A stretch of DNA of 64,000 bases, taken from Pseudescherichia sp039594205. Lineage in GTDB: Bacteria > Pseudomonadota > Gammaproteobacteria > Enterobacterales > Enterobacteriaceae. Below are positions 44,222-52,300 of the stretch, in pieces (position 1 is the stretch's first letter; every line of letters begins with the position of its first letter). The notes beneath the pieces were generated by a model. The model worked only from the letters and a program-made list of their open reading frames with translations, was not told the origin of the DNA and did not search any database. The stretch is from positions 1-64,000 of the forward strand of contig JBCNNW010000005.1 of assembly GCA_039594205.1 (NCBI GenBank), in the 5' to 3' direction. The position numbers and the translations under genes were made by a program.

Positions 44222-45397
44222 ATGGCGAAAGGTATGCGTGTTAAGCTTAACTATGAAATCAGCCGCGATCCGGATACGGGTGCGGAAGTGATCCGCTTAA
44301 CGCCTCCCGAAGTCACCTGTCATCGCAACTACTTCTATCAGAAATGCTTTTTTAACGATGGGAGTCACCTGCTCTTCGCTGGCGAGTTTGACGGCCACTG
44401 GAACTACTATCTGCTTAACATTGCGAAAGCCGAAGCGGTACAGCTGACCGAGGGCGCGGGCGACAATACCTTTGGCGGCTTCCTGTCGCCGGATGACACG
44501 GCCCTCTACTACGTTAAAAACGATCGCACCCTGCGCGAAGTGAACCTCGAAACCCTGGCCGAGCGGGAAGTGTACCGCGTACCGGACGAGTGGGTTGGCT
44601 ACGGCACCTGGGTGGCGAATAGCGACTGCACCAGGCTGGTCGGTATCGAAATTGCCAAAAGTGACTGGACGCCGCTTAATGACTGGAAAATTTTCCACGA
44701 CTTCTTCCTGAAAGGTCCCCGCTGCCGCCTGCTGCGCGTCGATTTACAGACTGGCGAAAGCGCCACCATTCATGAAGAGAAGCTCTGGCTGGGCCATCCT
44801 ATCTATCGTCCGTTTGACGACAACACCGTTGCCTTCTGCCACGAAGGTCCGCACGATCTGGTGGATGCCCGCATGTGGCTGGTGAATGAGGACGGCAGTA
44901 ACATCCGTAAAGTGAAGACCCATGCCGAAGGCGAGAGTTGCACCCATGAATTCTGGGTACCGAACGGCTCGGCGCTGGTTTACGTCTCCTACCTGAAAGG
45001 GCAGCAGGGCCGCACCGTCTACCGTTTTGATCCGACCACGGGGGTTAACGAAGCGATCATGGCGATGCCGGCCTGCTCCCATCTGATGAGCAACTTTGAC
45101 GGCACGCTGCTGGTAGGTGACGGTTCAGGCTCGCCGGTCGATGTTAACGATGCCGATGGCTACAGCATCGATAACGATCCCTATATCTACGTATTCGACG
45201 TGGCGGAGAAGCGCTACTTCCGCGCGGCACGTCATGATACCTCATGGGCCACGGTGGCAAATAGCCGTCAGGTGACCCATCCGCATCCGTCATTTACGCC
45301 GGACGACAGCGCGGTTCTGTTTAGCTCCGACAAAGATGGTAAGCCTGCGCTCTATATTGCCCGGCTTCCTGAACAGCGTGAATGGCTTCAGGCATAA
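44222..45397 (+). CDS. ogl: Oligogalacturonate lyase Ogl
   Basis: 391-residue cytoplasmic lyase (family PL22) that splits digalacturonate and short unsaturated oligomers to 4,5-unsaturated monouronate, feeding KdgF and KduI. Seven-bladed beta-propeller family; conserved segments include VTCHRNYFYQKCFFNDGS, GAGDNTFGGFLSPDD, CHEGPHDLVDARMW, ESCTHEFWVPNGSALVYVSY and TPDDSAVLFSSD. Start ATG chosen with AGGAG six bases upstream, 10 codons after an earlier in-frame ATG. A strong terminator follows. Confidence 0.94.
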   Translation: MAKGMRVKLNYEISRDPDTGAEVIRLTPPEVTCHRNYFYQKCFFNDGSHLLFAGEFDGHWNYYLLNIAKAEAVQLTEGAGDNTFGGFLSPDDTALYYVKNDRTLREVNLETLAEREVYRVPDEWVGYGTWVANSDCTRLVGIEIAKSDWTPLNDWKIFHDFFLKGPRCRLLRVDLQTGESATIHEEKLWLGHPIYRPFDDNTVAFCHEGPHDLVDARMWLVNEDGSNIRKVKTHAEGESCTHEFWVPNGSALVYVSYLKGQQGRTVYRFDPTTGVNEAIMAMPACSHLMSNFDGTLLVGDGSGSPVDVNDADGYSIDNDPYIYVFDVAEKRYFRAARHDTSWATVANSRQVTHPHPSFTPDDSAVLFSSDKDGKPALYIARLPEQREWLQA

Positions 45398-45422
45398 TTG
45401 AGTGTGTTTAGTAACTGGCCTT

Positions 45423-45448
45423 GCCCTCCGTATGGAGGGCCTTTTTTT
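45423..45448 (+). terminator. Terminator after ogl
   Basis: Seven-pair stem GCCCTCC/GGAGGGC with loop GTAT and seven T. Confidence 0.92.
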
Positions 45449-45502
45449 ATCTGCATGAACTCTTCGCAAAAATCTATTTCACTCTCCCGCTATTAATATA
45501 AA

Positions 45503-45531
45503 GAAAAAACCCCGGCTAACTGCTCCGGGGT
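45503..45531 (-). terminator. Terminator after kdgM
   Basis: On the minus strand ACCCCGG and CCGGGGT pair across a short loop, followed by a T-run. Confidence 0.85.
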
Positions 45532-45549
45532 CTTCTCATGAGGGTTCTT

Positions 45550-46230
45550 TTAGAAGGTATATGCTACGCCGACACGGAATCGGGTCTGGCGCTCGTCGGT
45601 ATTTCGCACGCCGACGTTACCCACTTCTGCATACGGTGCCCAGTTCTTATCCCATTTATAGGCGAGCTTGGCGTTATATTCGTTAGAATAGGTTTTGTTA
45701 TTTTCACGAATAACGTCTTCGCTGCTTTTCGCGTAGACGTAGTTCAGCTCAGGACGCCAGTCGCCCATCGCCCAGCCTACCCAGGCATCAAATTTATTCA
45801 CTTTGTTATCAACCACATTTGAGTCCGGGTTGCGGGTGTACTCATAGCGGTAGCGACCCGCAATATAGATGCCGTTATCAAAGCTGTACTGCGCATGCAG
45901 ATAAGGTTTATAGATAGAGAAGGTGTCTTTACTTTCAATATTGAAGCCCGGGGTAAGGGCAATGTTATCTGTCGCTTTCCAGCGCCAGTTTATGGATTCT
46001 TCATGACCGTTGCCAACCAGTTCGGTTAATGGCTTATCGGCATCATCGCCGCCCGACTTCCATTTTGCTTCGACGCCAAAACCCAGGCCGTTATCAAAGC
46101 GGTGCGAGACCGATACACGGTCGGCGTTAGTCTCATTATCAATATATTCGTGACGCAGATCGACAGTCACAGCTTGCGCAGCAAAAGAGGCACCGATGAG
46201 AGATGCAAGGATCAGAGTATTTTTAAACAT
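45550..46230 (-). CDS. kdgM: Oligogalacturonate-specific outer-membrane porin, KdgM family
   Basis: 226 residues with a Sec signal of about 21 (MFKNTLILASLIGASFAAQA) and a beta-barrel body ending in aromatic Phe (RFRVGVAYTF), the usual outer-membrane targeting end. Alternating segments (VTVDLRHEYIDNETNADRVS) match the KdgM/NanC family of 12-strand porins. It admits oligogalacturonides to the periplasm. The ATG at 46230 has AGGGTGG upstream. The oligogalacturonate rather than sialate role follows from the neighbours and the KdgR-type site at the start. Confidence 0.9.
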   Translation of the reverse strand: MFKNTLILASLIGASFAAQAVTVDLRHEYIDNETNADRVSVSHRFDNGLGFGVEAKWKSGGDDADKPLTELVGNGHEESINWRWKATDNIALTPGFNIESKDTFSIYKPYLHAQYSFDNGIYIAGRYRYEYTRNPDSNVVDNKVNKFDAWVGWAMGDWRPELNYVYAKSSEDVIRENNKTYSNEYNAKLAYKWDKNWAPYAEVGNVGVRNTDERQTRFRVGVAYTF

Positions 46231-46243
46231 AGCCACCCTCAAA

Positions 46244-46263
46244 AATTAAAATGATGTTCCGTT
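46244..46263. promoter_or_regulatory. KdgR-type operator overlapping the kdgM leader
   Basis: AATTAAAATGATGTTCCGTT lies 14-33 bp before the kdgM start; looser than the other boxes. Confidence 0.5.
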
Positions 46264-46560
46264 TTTATGGAATTGCATTTTATTTTTTAAACAACTTTAT
46301 TTTAGTGATCGAGATCGTAATTGTCTGTTTCAAAAAAACAGGCAAATAAAGACGTGATGAATATCAACAAAGAGAGGCTTTTTTGGCTATAAACAACGAC
46401 GCAGATCACAGCAGATAAGTATTAACGTAATAATTACAAATATTTTATAATAAGAGAAAACCCTTTATTATCAACACACTACTGGATTAGCTAACAAATA
46501 GTTACATGCGTTATTTTATTATATTTGTATAATACTTTTCTTAAGCTTTAATTTTGGCGT

Positions 46561-46586
46561 AAAAAAAAGCCCGCTTACAGCGGGCC
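46561..46586 (-). terminator. Terminator after the metQ-like gene
   Basis: On the minus strand GCCCGC/GCGGGC pairs across five bases and eight T follow. It begins 17 bases after the stop codon. Confidence 0.92.
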
Positions 46587-46603
46587 TTTCTCACTCTTCA
46601 AAC

Positions 46604-47416
46604 TCAGTTGTTAACCGGGATTACCGCGCCTTTGTACTTGGTACGGATCCACTCCTGGATCTCTTTCGAGTGCAGCACGTTCACCAGCGCAACAACGTCT
46701 TTCTTCTTCTCATCGCCACGATGTACGGTGATGATGTTAGCGTACGGGTTGTTCTCGCCGCTCTCAACCGCAATCGGATCTTTCACCGGGTCCAGACCCG
46801 CGTCGATGGCGTAGTTAGCGTTGATCACCACCGCGTCGCCTTCATCGTTGTTATACATCTGTGGCAGCAGAGAGCCTTCTACGTTCGGCAGGAACTCCAG
46901 CTTCTTCGGGTTCTCCACGATGTCGCTGATGCGCGCGTTAACCTTATTCACGCCCGGCTTCAGCTTGATCACGCCCTCTTTCTCAAAGATAGAGAGGATA
47001 CGGCCCTCTTCCGCCACGGCATCACGCATGATCACTTTGCCACCCTGCGGCAGATCCTTCAGCGACTTGTATTTCTTAGAGTAGATACCGATCGGCTCGA
47101 TGTGGATCGCACCGGCGCTGACGAAGTCATAGGTTTTGTCGCCTTCGTGATCTTTCAGGACGCTGTTCAGGTACGGGATGTGCTGGAAGTAGTTGGCATC
47201 GATGTCGCGGCTGGCCAGAGCGGTATTCGGCAGAATGTAGTCCTGGAACGGTTTGATCTCGAGATCGATACCCTGTTTGGCCAGGATAGGTTTAGCCTGC
47301 TCAAGGATCTCTGCGTGCGGCACGTTAGAAGCGCCCACGGTCAGGGTGTCAGCCCAGGAGGCGAAGCTCAGGGCGCTAAGGGTTGCTGCGGCGATCAGTG
47401 TCAGTGTCTTTTTCAT
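46604..47416 (-). CDS. MetQ/NlpA-family substrate-binding protein
   Basis: 270 residues. N-terminal Sec signal ends ASWA|DTLTVG; there is no lipobox Cys, so unlike E. coli MetQ it should be a soluble periplasmic protein. The body is NlpA/MetQ-like (VGASNVPHAEILEQ, FQDYILPNTALASRDIDANYFQH, VENPKKLEF, NYAIDAGL). It likely binds methionine or a related sulfur compound; iron (Sfb-type) was proposed for relatives in Salmonella. It is the last gene of the N-I-Q operon. It is too divergent from housekeeping MetQ to be that gene; a separate metNIQ is expected elsewhere. Confidence 0.87.
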   Translation of the reverse strand: MKKTLTLIAAATLSALSFASWADTLTVGASNVPHAEILEQAKPILAKQGIDLEIKPFQDYILPNTALASRDIDANYFQHIPYLNSVLKDHEGDKTYDFVSAGAIHIEPIGIYSKKYKSLKDLPQGGKVIMRDAVAEEGRILSIFEKEGVIKLKPGVNKVNARISDIVENPKKLEFLPNVEGSLLPQMYNNDEGDAVVINANYAIDAGLDPVKDPIAVESGENNPYANIITVHRGDEKKKDVVALVNVLHSKEIQEWIRTKYKGAVIPVNN

Positions 47417-47445
47417 GATGTTGGTTCCCAAATTGTTGTTGTGTT

Positions 47446-48114
47446 TTAGCGTTTATCTAACAGAGAAGTAATCACGTCGCCGCAGAACTGGATGATGAAA
47501 ACGATGATCAGGATGGTCACCGTCGCCACCAGCGTGACGTCGTTGTGGTTACGCTGGAATCCTTCCAGATAAGCAAGATTTCCTAAACCGCCCGCGCCGA
47601 TCACACCCGCCATGGCGCTGTAGCTCACCAGCGCGATCAGCGTAACGGTGATGCCTGACACTAACGCAGGCGATGATTCAGGCAACAGCACCCGAAACAC
47701 AAGCGTACTGAGGCGCGCGCCCATTGAGCGCGTGGCTTCAATAACGCCTTTGTCTACTTCACGCAGCGCAATCTCCACCAGACGGGCGTAGAACGGCGCG
47801 GCACCGACAATCAGCGCCGGCAGCGCCGCGTTGGCCCCCAGAATTGTGCCGACGATCGTCTTGGTGAAGGGGATCAGCAGCACAATCAGGATGATGAACG
47901 GAATCGAACGGAAGACGTTCACCACGATGGAGATCACGCTGTAGAGCGGCTTGTTCTGGAACAGCCCGCCTTTCGCGGTTAAAAACAGTGCCAGCCCGAG
48001 CAGGATCCCCAGCACAAAGGTCGCGACGCCGGAGAGCGCCGTCATGTAAAGGGTCTCCTGGGTGGCGGACCACAGCTGGTCCAGACGCAGATGCGGGAAT
48101 AAATTCTCAACCAT
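47446..48114 (-). CDS. MetI-family ABC transporter permease
   Basis: 222 residues with five to six membrane segments. The EAA-type loop is DKGVIEATRSMGARLSTLVFRVLLPES and the end is IQFCGDVITSLLDKR. It overlaps the ATPase gene by eight bases and is 29 bases before the binding-protein gene. Forms the channel of a methionine-uptake-family (MUT) importer. Confidence 0.9.
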   Translation of the reverse strand: MVENLFPHLRLDQLWSATQETLYMTALSGVATFVLGILLGLALFLTAKGGLFQNKPLYSVISIVVNVFRSIPFIILIVLLIPFTKTIVGTILGANAALPALIVGAAPFYARLVEIALREVDKGVIEATRSMGARLSTLVFRVLLPESSPALVSGITVTLIALVSYSAMAGVIGAGGLGNLAYLEGFQRNHNDVTLVATVTILIIVFIIQFCGDVITSLLDKR

Positions 48115-49129
48115 GTTTAATCACCTCGCCGTCAATATCGCTTTTCTGCAGATCTGCGAGGATATTGCCTAGTTGTTCCTGGGTTGCCACTACGTGTACC
48201 CAAAGTTGTCCAAAGACGCCGTGCGCCGTCTGGGTCATTTTACCGTGCAGAATATTGAACGGCAGGCCGTAGCGCAGGGTCAGTTCGCCAACGATTGGCC
48301 TGTGCGTGCTGTGGCCGGTAAAGGTCAGCTTGATCACGCTGCCGTCCAGATCGTTAGCCAGCTCCGGGTTGAAGGCCTCCTCCTCTGCATACTGGCTCAC
48401 CTGACGCACAAACTGGCGGGTGATGGGCTGTTGCGGACGGGTAAAAACATCCAGCACATCGCCCTCTTCCACCACTCTGCCGTTCTCCATTACCGCCACG
48501 CGGTCGCAAATTTTGCGCACCACGTGCATCTCATGGGTGATCAGCACGATGGTCAGCTTGAAGCGGCGGTTGATGTCCAGCAGCAGATCGAGGATCTGAT
48601 CGGTGGTCTGCGGATCGAGCGCCGAGGTCGCTTCATCGCACAGCAGTACGTCCGGGCTGTTTGCCAGCGCACGGGCGATGCCGACGCGCTGCTTCTGCCC
48701 GCCGCTCAACTGGGACGGATAGGCGTGTTCACGCCCGGTCAAACCCACCAGCTCAACCAGCTCCGCCACCCGGGCAGTGATTTTTGCTTTCGGCACGCCG
48801 GCGATCTGCATCGAGAAGGCAATGTTTTCATTTACCGTGCGCGACCAGAGCAGGTTAAAGTGCTGGAAGACCATGCTGATCTTCAGCCGCGCCTGGCGCA
48901 GGCTCTCGCCGCGCGCGGCGGAGATATCCTGGCCGTTGATGGTCACGCTGCCCTCGGTGGGCTTCTCCAGGCCGTTGAGCAGGCGGATCAGGGTGCTTTT
49001 CCCCGCGCCGCTGTAGCCGATAATGCCGTAAATTTGTCCCTGCTCGACCGTCAAGTTCACATTATCCACGGCGGTAATAGGGACCTTTCCGTGGTCAAAA
49101 ATCTTAGAGATATTCCTCAGGACGATCAT
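48107..49129 (-). CDS. MetN-family ABC transporter ATPase
   Basis: 340 residues. Walker A GYSGAGKST, signature LSGGQKQRVGIARAL, Walker B LLCDEATSALDP, switch His in LITHEMHVV. The C-terminal 80 residues are the NIL domain (HRPIVGELTLRYGLPFNILH) that in MetN binds methionine and shuts transport when the cell is full, so this transporter is probably inhibited by its own substrate. First gene of the operon, divergent from the transsulfuration fusion. Confidence 0.92.
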   Translation of the reverse strand: MIVLRNISKIFDHGKVPITAVDNVNLTVEQGQIYGIIGYSGAGKSTLIRLLNGLEKPTEGSVTINGQDISAARGESLRQARLKISMVFQHFNLLWSRTVNENIAFSMQIAGVPKAKITARVAELVELVGLTGREHAYPSQLSGGQKQRVGIARALANSPDVLLCDEATSALDPQTTDQILDLLLDINRRFKLTIVLITHEMHVVRKICDRVAVMENGRVVEEGDVLDVFTRPQQPITRQFVRQVSQYAEEEAFNPELANDLDGSVIKLTFTGHSTHRPIVGELTLRYGLPFNILHGKMTQTAHGVFGQLWVHVVATQEQLGNILADLQKSDIDGEVIKHG

Positions 49130-49541
49130 TTCGTTGGTGTATCCGTTATGGCAGTTTAGCAGTATGGATGTCTGAACGATGATAAACAGCCGTTACTACC
49201 TTTGCAAATGATAAAAAAGAGATATGAAATAATTTATCGATCTATATGGCGATTCCAGTGGCCTGAAAGCGATAGGATAAATTCGGCAATGCTTTGCTAA
49301 AGCGTGCATAAAGACTCGGCTGCACTCTCCAGCGGCAACGACATCATCTCGATCTAACCCATTGTTTTGTATGCACTATAAGCGCAGTACCGTGCGACGC
49401 TAATGGTAGACGGCTTTCCATCCTGACGGCTAAACAGCACAGATATGCTATTTTGTTCTATTTAGCAGAGAATCATTCTTTAAAACCTCTTTTTTGCCGC
49501 CCTATCCTCCTGCTATCGCATCTCATAACAGGTGACACAAC
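49130..49541. other. 412-bp divergent promoter region between metN-like and transsulfuration genes
   Basis: No gene seen. A direct repeat GACGGCT at 49409-49415 and 49425-49431 is spaced 16 bp; AGACGGCT is one base from the MetJ 8-mer AGACGTCT, but the unit in between does not match, so a MetJ operator is only a weak possibility. AT-rich around 49200-49240. Confidence 0.4.
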
Positions 49542-51680
49542 ATGTCTGTATTCCACTCTATTACCGACCTTATCGGCCAGACGCCGGTTTTACAGCTGCA
49601 CAAAATGAATACCGGCTCATGCGAGCTTTTCCTGAAGCTGGAGAACCAGAACCCCGGCGGCTCGATAAAAGATCGGGTGGCACTATCGATGATCAACGAG
49701 GCCGAGCGCCAGGGCCTGCTTGCGCCCGGCGGGACTATTATTGAGGCCACCGCAGGCAATACCGGTCTCGGGCTGGCGCTGATAGCTGCGCAGAAGGGTT
49801 ATAAGCTGGTGCTGGTGGTGCCAGACAAGATGAGCCAGGAGAAGATCTATCATCTGCGTGCTCTGGGTGTGGATGTGCGCCTGACCCGCTCCGATGTGAC
49901 AAAGGGTCACCCGGAGTACTATCAGGACTATGCCCGCCGCCTGGCAGAGGAGACGCCGGGTGCTTATTATATCGATCAGTTCTCCAACCCGGCCAACCCG
50001 CTGGCGCACGCCACCACCACTGCGCCAGAGCTGTTTGACCAGCTGGCGGGCAGGGTTGATGCCGTGGTAGTAGGCGTTGGCTCCGGGGGTACGCTGGGTG
50101 GTTTGCAGGCGTGGTTTGCCAAACACTCGCCGCATACCGAATTTGTGCTGGCCGATCCCGTCGGCTCGATTCTGGCGGATCAGGTTGAGACCGGGCAGCA
50201 TGGCGAGGCGGGATCCTGGCGTGTCGAAGGGATTGGGGAAGACTTTATCCCTCCCCTCGCCCAGCTAGAGAATGTCCACCAGGCCTATCGGGTCACGGAT
50301 GCAGAGGCCTTTGCCACTGCCCGCCAGCTGTTGCAGACGGAGGGGGTGCTGGCTGGCTCCTCAACCGGCACGCTGCTGGCCGCCGCGCTGCGCTACTGCC
50401 AGGCCCAGACGACGCCGAAGCGGGTGGTGACCTTCGCCTGCGACAGCGGCAACAAATACCTCTCCCGCATGTTTAACGACGAGTGGCTGCAACAGCAGGG
50501 TTTGCAGGGTGATGCTCAGCCCGTGTCCGCTACGCCTGCTAATGCCCTGGCAACCCTCAGCGTGCACAGCGGAGCTTTCAACGATCAGCACGGGGCGGTG
50601 ATGCCGCCTATCTATGCCACCTCAACCTTTGCCCAGCCCGCGCCGGGCCAGCACACCGGCTACGAGTACTCCCGCAGCGGCAACCCGACGCGCCACGCCC
50701 TGGAGAGCGCTATCGCCGAGCTGGAGGGCGGCACGCGCGGCTACGCTTTTGCCTCTGGCCTGGCAGCGATCTCGACCGTGCTGGAGCTGCTGGATAAAGA
50801 TAGCCATATCGTCGCTATCGATGACGTCTACGGGGGTACTTATCGACTGATTGAGAACGTGCGCCGCCGCAGCACCGGCCTACAGGTGAGCTGGGTGAAG
50901 CCGGACGATCTCGCCGGACTGGAGGCCGCCATCCGCCCCGACACGCGGATGATCTGGGTAGAGACGCCCACCAACCCGCTGCTTAAGTTGGCGGACCTGG
51001 CGGCTATCGCCGGGATCGCCCGCCGTCACAACGTGATTAGCGTGGCGGATAATACCTTTGCTTCGCCGCTGATCCACCGCCCGCTGACGCTGGGCTTTGA
51101 TATCGTGGTGCACTCGGCCACCAAATACCTCAACGGCCACTCCGACGTGGTCGCCGGGCTGGCGGTGGTGGGCGATCGCCCTGAGCTGGCGGAGAGGCTG
51201 GGCTATCTGCAAAACGCAGTAGGCGGCGTGCTCGATCCGTTCAGCAGCTTCCTGACCCTGCGCGGCATCCGCACCCTCGCCCTGCGTATCGAGCGCCACA
51301 GCAGCAATGCGCTGGCGCTGGCCCGCTGGCTTGAGCAGCAGCCGCAGGTCGAGAAAGTGTGGTTCCCGTGGCTGACCTCCCACCCGCAGTATGCCCTTGC
51401 ACGCCAGCAGATGGCTCAGCCGGGCGGCATGATCTCCATCGTGATCAAAGGCGACGACCAGCGCGCGGCGGAGGTTATTAGCAAACTGAAACTGTTCACC
51501 CTCGCCGAGAGCCTCGGCGGCGTTGAGAGCCTGGTTAGCCAGCCGTTCAGCATGACCCACGCCTCGATCCCGCTGGCGCAGCGCCTGGCAAACGGCATTA
51601 CGCCGCAGCTGATCCGCCTGTCGGTGGGCATTGAGGATGAGCAGGATCTGCTGGCGGATCTAAAGCAGGCTCTGGCCTGA
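49542..51680 (+). CDS. Fused cystathionine beta-synthase / cystathionine gamma-lyase (reverse transsulfuration)
   Basis: 712 residues in one uninterrupted frame. Residues 1-318 are a fold-type II PLP enzyme of the cysteine synthase/CBS family (PLP Lys43 in GGSIKDR, TAGNTGLG, GVGSGGTLGG, AGSSTGTLLAA). Residues about 336-712 are a Cys/Met-metabolism fold-type I enzyme (YEYSRSGNPTR, PLP Lys528 in HSATKYLNGHSD, SLGGVESL), most like cystathionine gamma-lyase. A 17-residue linker joins them and no Bateman regulatory domain is present. Together they would turn homocysteine plus serine into cystathionine and then cysteine. In Klebsiella, as recalled, mtcB and mtcC encode these activities. O-acetylserine as the first acceptor cannot be excluded. 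Confidence 0.85.
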   Translation: MSVFHSITDLIGQTPVLQLHKMNTGSCELFLKLENQNPGGSIKDRVALSMINEAERQGLLAPGGTIIEATAGNTGLGLALIAAQKGYKLVLVVPDKMSQEKIYHLRALGVDVRLTRSDVTKGHPEYYQDYARRLAEETPGAYYIDQFSNPANPLAHATTTAPELFDQLAGRVDAVVVGVGSGGTLGGLQAWFAKHSPHTEFVLADPVGSILADQVETGQHGEAGSWRVEGIGEDFIPPLAQLENVHQAYRVTDAEAFATARQLLQTEGVLAGSSTGTLLAAALRYCQAQTTPKRVVTFACDSGNKYLSRMFNDEWLQQQGLQGDAQPVSATPANALATLSVHSGAFNDQHGAVMPPIYATSTFAQPAPGQHTGYEYSRSGNPTRHALESAIAELEGGTRGYAFASGLAAISTVLELLDKDSHIVAIDDVYGGTYRLIENVRRRSTGLQVSWVKPDDLAGLEAAIRPDTRMIWVETPTNPLLKLADLAAIAGIARRHNVISVADNTFASPLIHRPLTLGFDIVVHSATKYLNGHSDVVAGLAVVGDRPELAERLGYLQNAVGGVLDPFSSFLTLRGIRTLALRIERHSSNALALARWLEQQPQVEKVWFPWLTSHPQYALARQQMAQPGGMISIVIKGDDQRAAEVISKLKLFTLAESLGGVESLVSQPFSMTHASIPLAQRLANGITPQLIRLSVGIEDEQDLLADLKQALA

Positions 51681-51769
51681 TAGCGATGCGCGCCGCCTGC
51701 GATTGCGACTATGCTTAGAGGCTAAGGGTTTTGATTAAGCCAGTCTGAGTCGCAGGAGCGCGCACCGCT

Positions 51770-52300
51770 ATGCTAGTAAATAGTTTGATCGTCATCTTGA
51801 GCGTCATTGCGATGGAGGGTATCGCCGCATTTACCCATCGCTACATTATGCACGGCTGGGGATGGCGCTGGCATGAGTCACACCATACCCCGCGCAAGGG
51901 GGTGTTTGAGCTAAACGATCTCTTTGCGGTGGTGTTTGCCGGGGTGGCTATCGCACTGATTGCCGTGGGCACGGCGGGGGTCTGGCCCCTGCAGTGGATT
52001 GGCTGCGGCATGACGGTCTATGGCCTGCTCTACTTCCTCGTGCACGACGGTCTGGTGCATCAGCGCTGGCCCTTCCACTGGATCCCGCGCCGGGGCTACC
52101 TGAAGCGACTCTACGTTGCCCACCGCCTGCACCACGCGGTGCGCGGCCGGGAGGGCTGCGTCTCCTTCGGTTTTATTTACGCCCGCAAGCCTGCCGACCT
52201 GCAGGCGATCCTGCGTGAACGTCATGGCCGCCCACCTAAACGGGACGCTGCCAAAGACCAGCCGGACGCGGCGTCACCCTCGTCATCTTCGCCCGAATAA
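51770..52300 (+). CDS. crtZ: Beta-carotene 3-hydroxylase CrtZ
   Basis: 176-residue non-haem di-iron membrane hydroxylase that puts hydroxyl groups on both rings of beta-carotene, giving zeaxanthin. Histidine clusters: H23 and H28, H35 with H38-H39, H92 and H97, H118 with H121-H122. Four membrane segments. Only crt gene on the plus strand; its last 65 bases overlap the end of convergent crtB. The C-terminal 20 residues are Ser/Asp/Pro-rich. AGGAG lies 11 bases before the ATG, a rather long gap. Confidence 0.95.
   Translation: MLVNSLIVILSVIAMEGIAAFTHRYIMHGWGWRWHESHHTPRKGVFELNDLFAVVFAGVAIALIAVGTAGVWPLQWIGCGMTVYGLLYFLVHDGLVHQRWPFHWIPRRGYLKRLYVAHRLHHAVRGREGCVSFGFIYARKPADLQAILRERHGRPPKRDAAKDQPDAASPSSSSPE

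Larger units (their letters stand above)
46231..46603. other. 373-bp AT-rich spacer between kdgM and the metQ-like gene
   Basis: Contains the kdgM promoter and operator on the right flank of kdgM and the terminator of the metQ-like gene. The middle is unusually AT-rich (runs such as ATTACAAATATTTTATAATA near 46430-46460). No gene seen. Confidence 0.5.

Noticed and set aside
49405..49432. MetJ operator in the sulfur promoter region
   Set aside because: Only two imperfect 8-mers separated by a non-matching unit; MetJ needs adjacent units. Reported only as a repeat.
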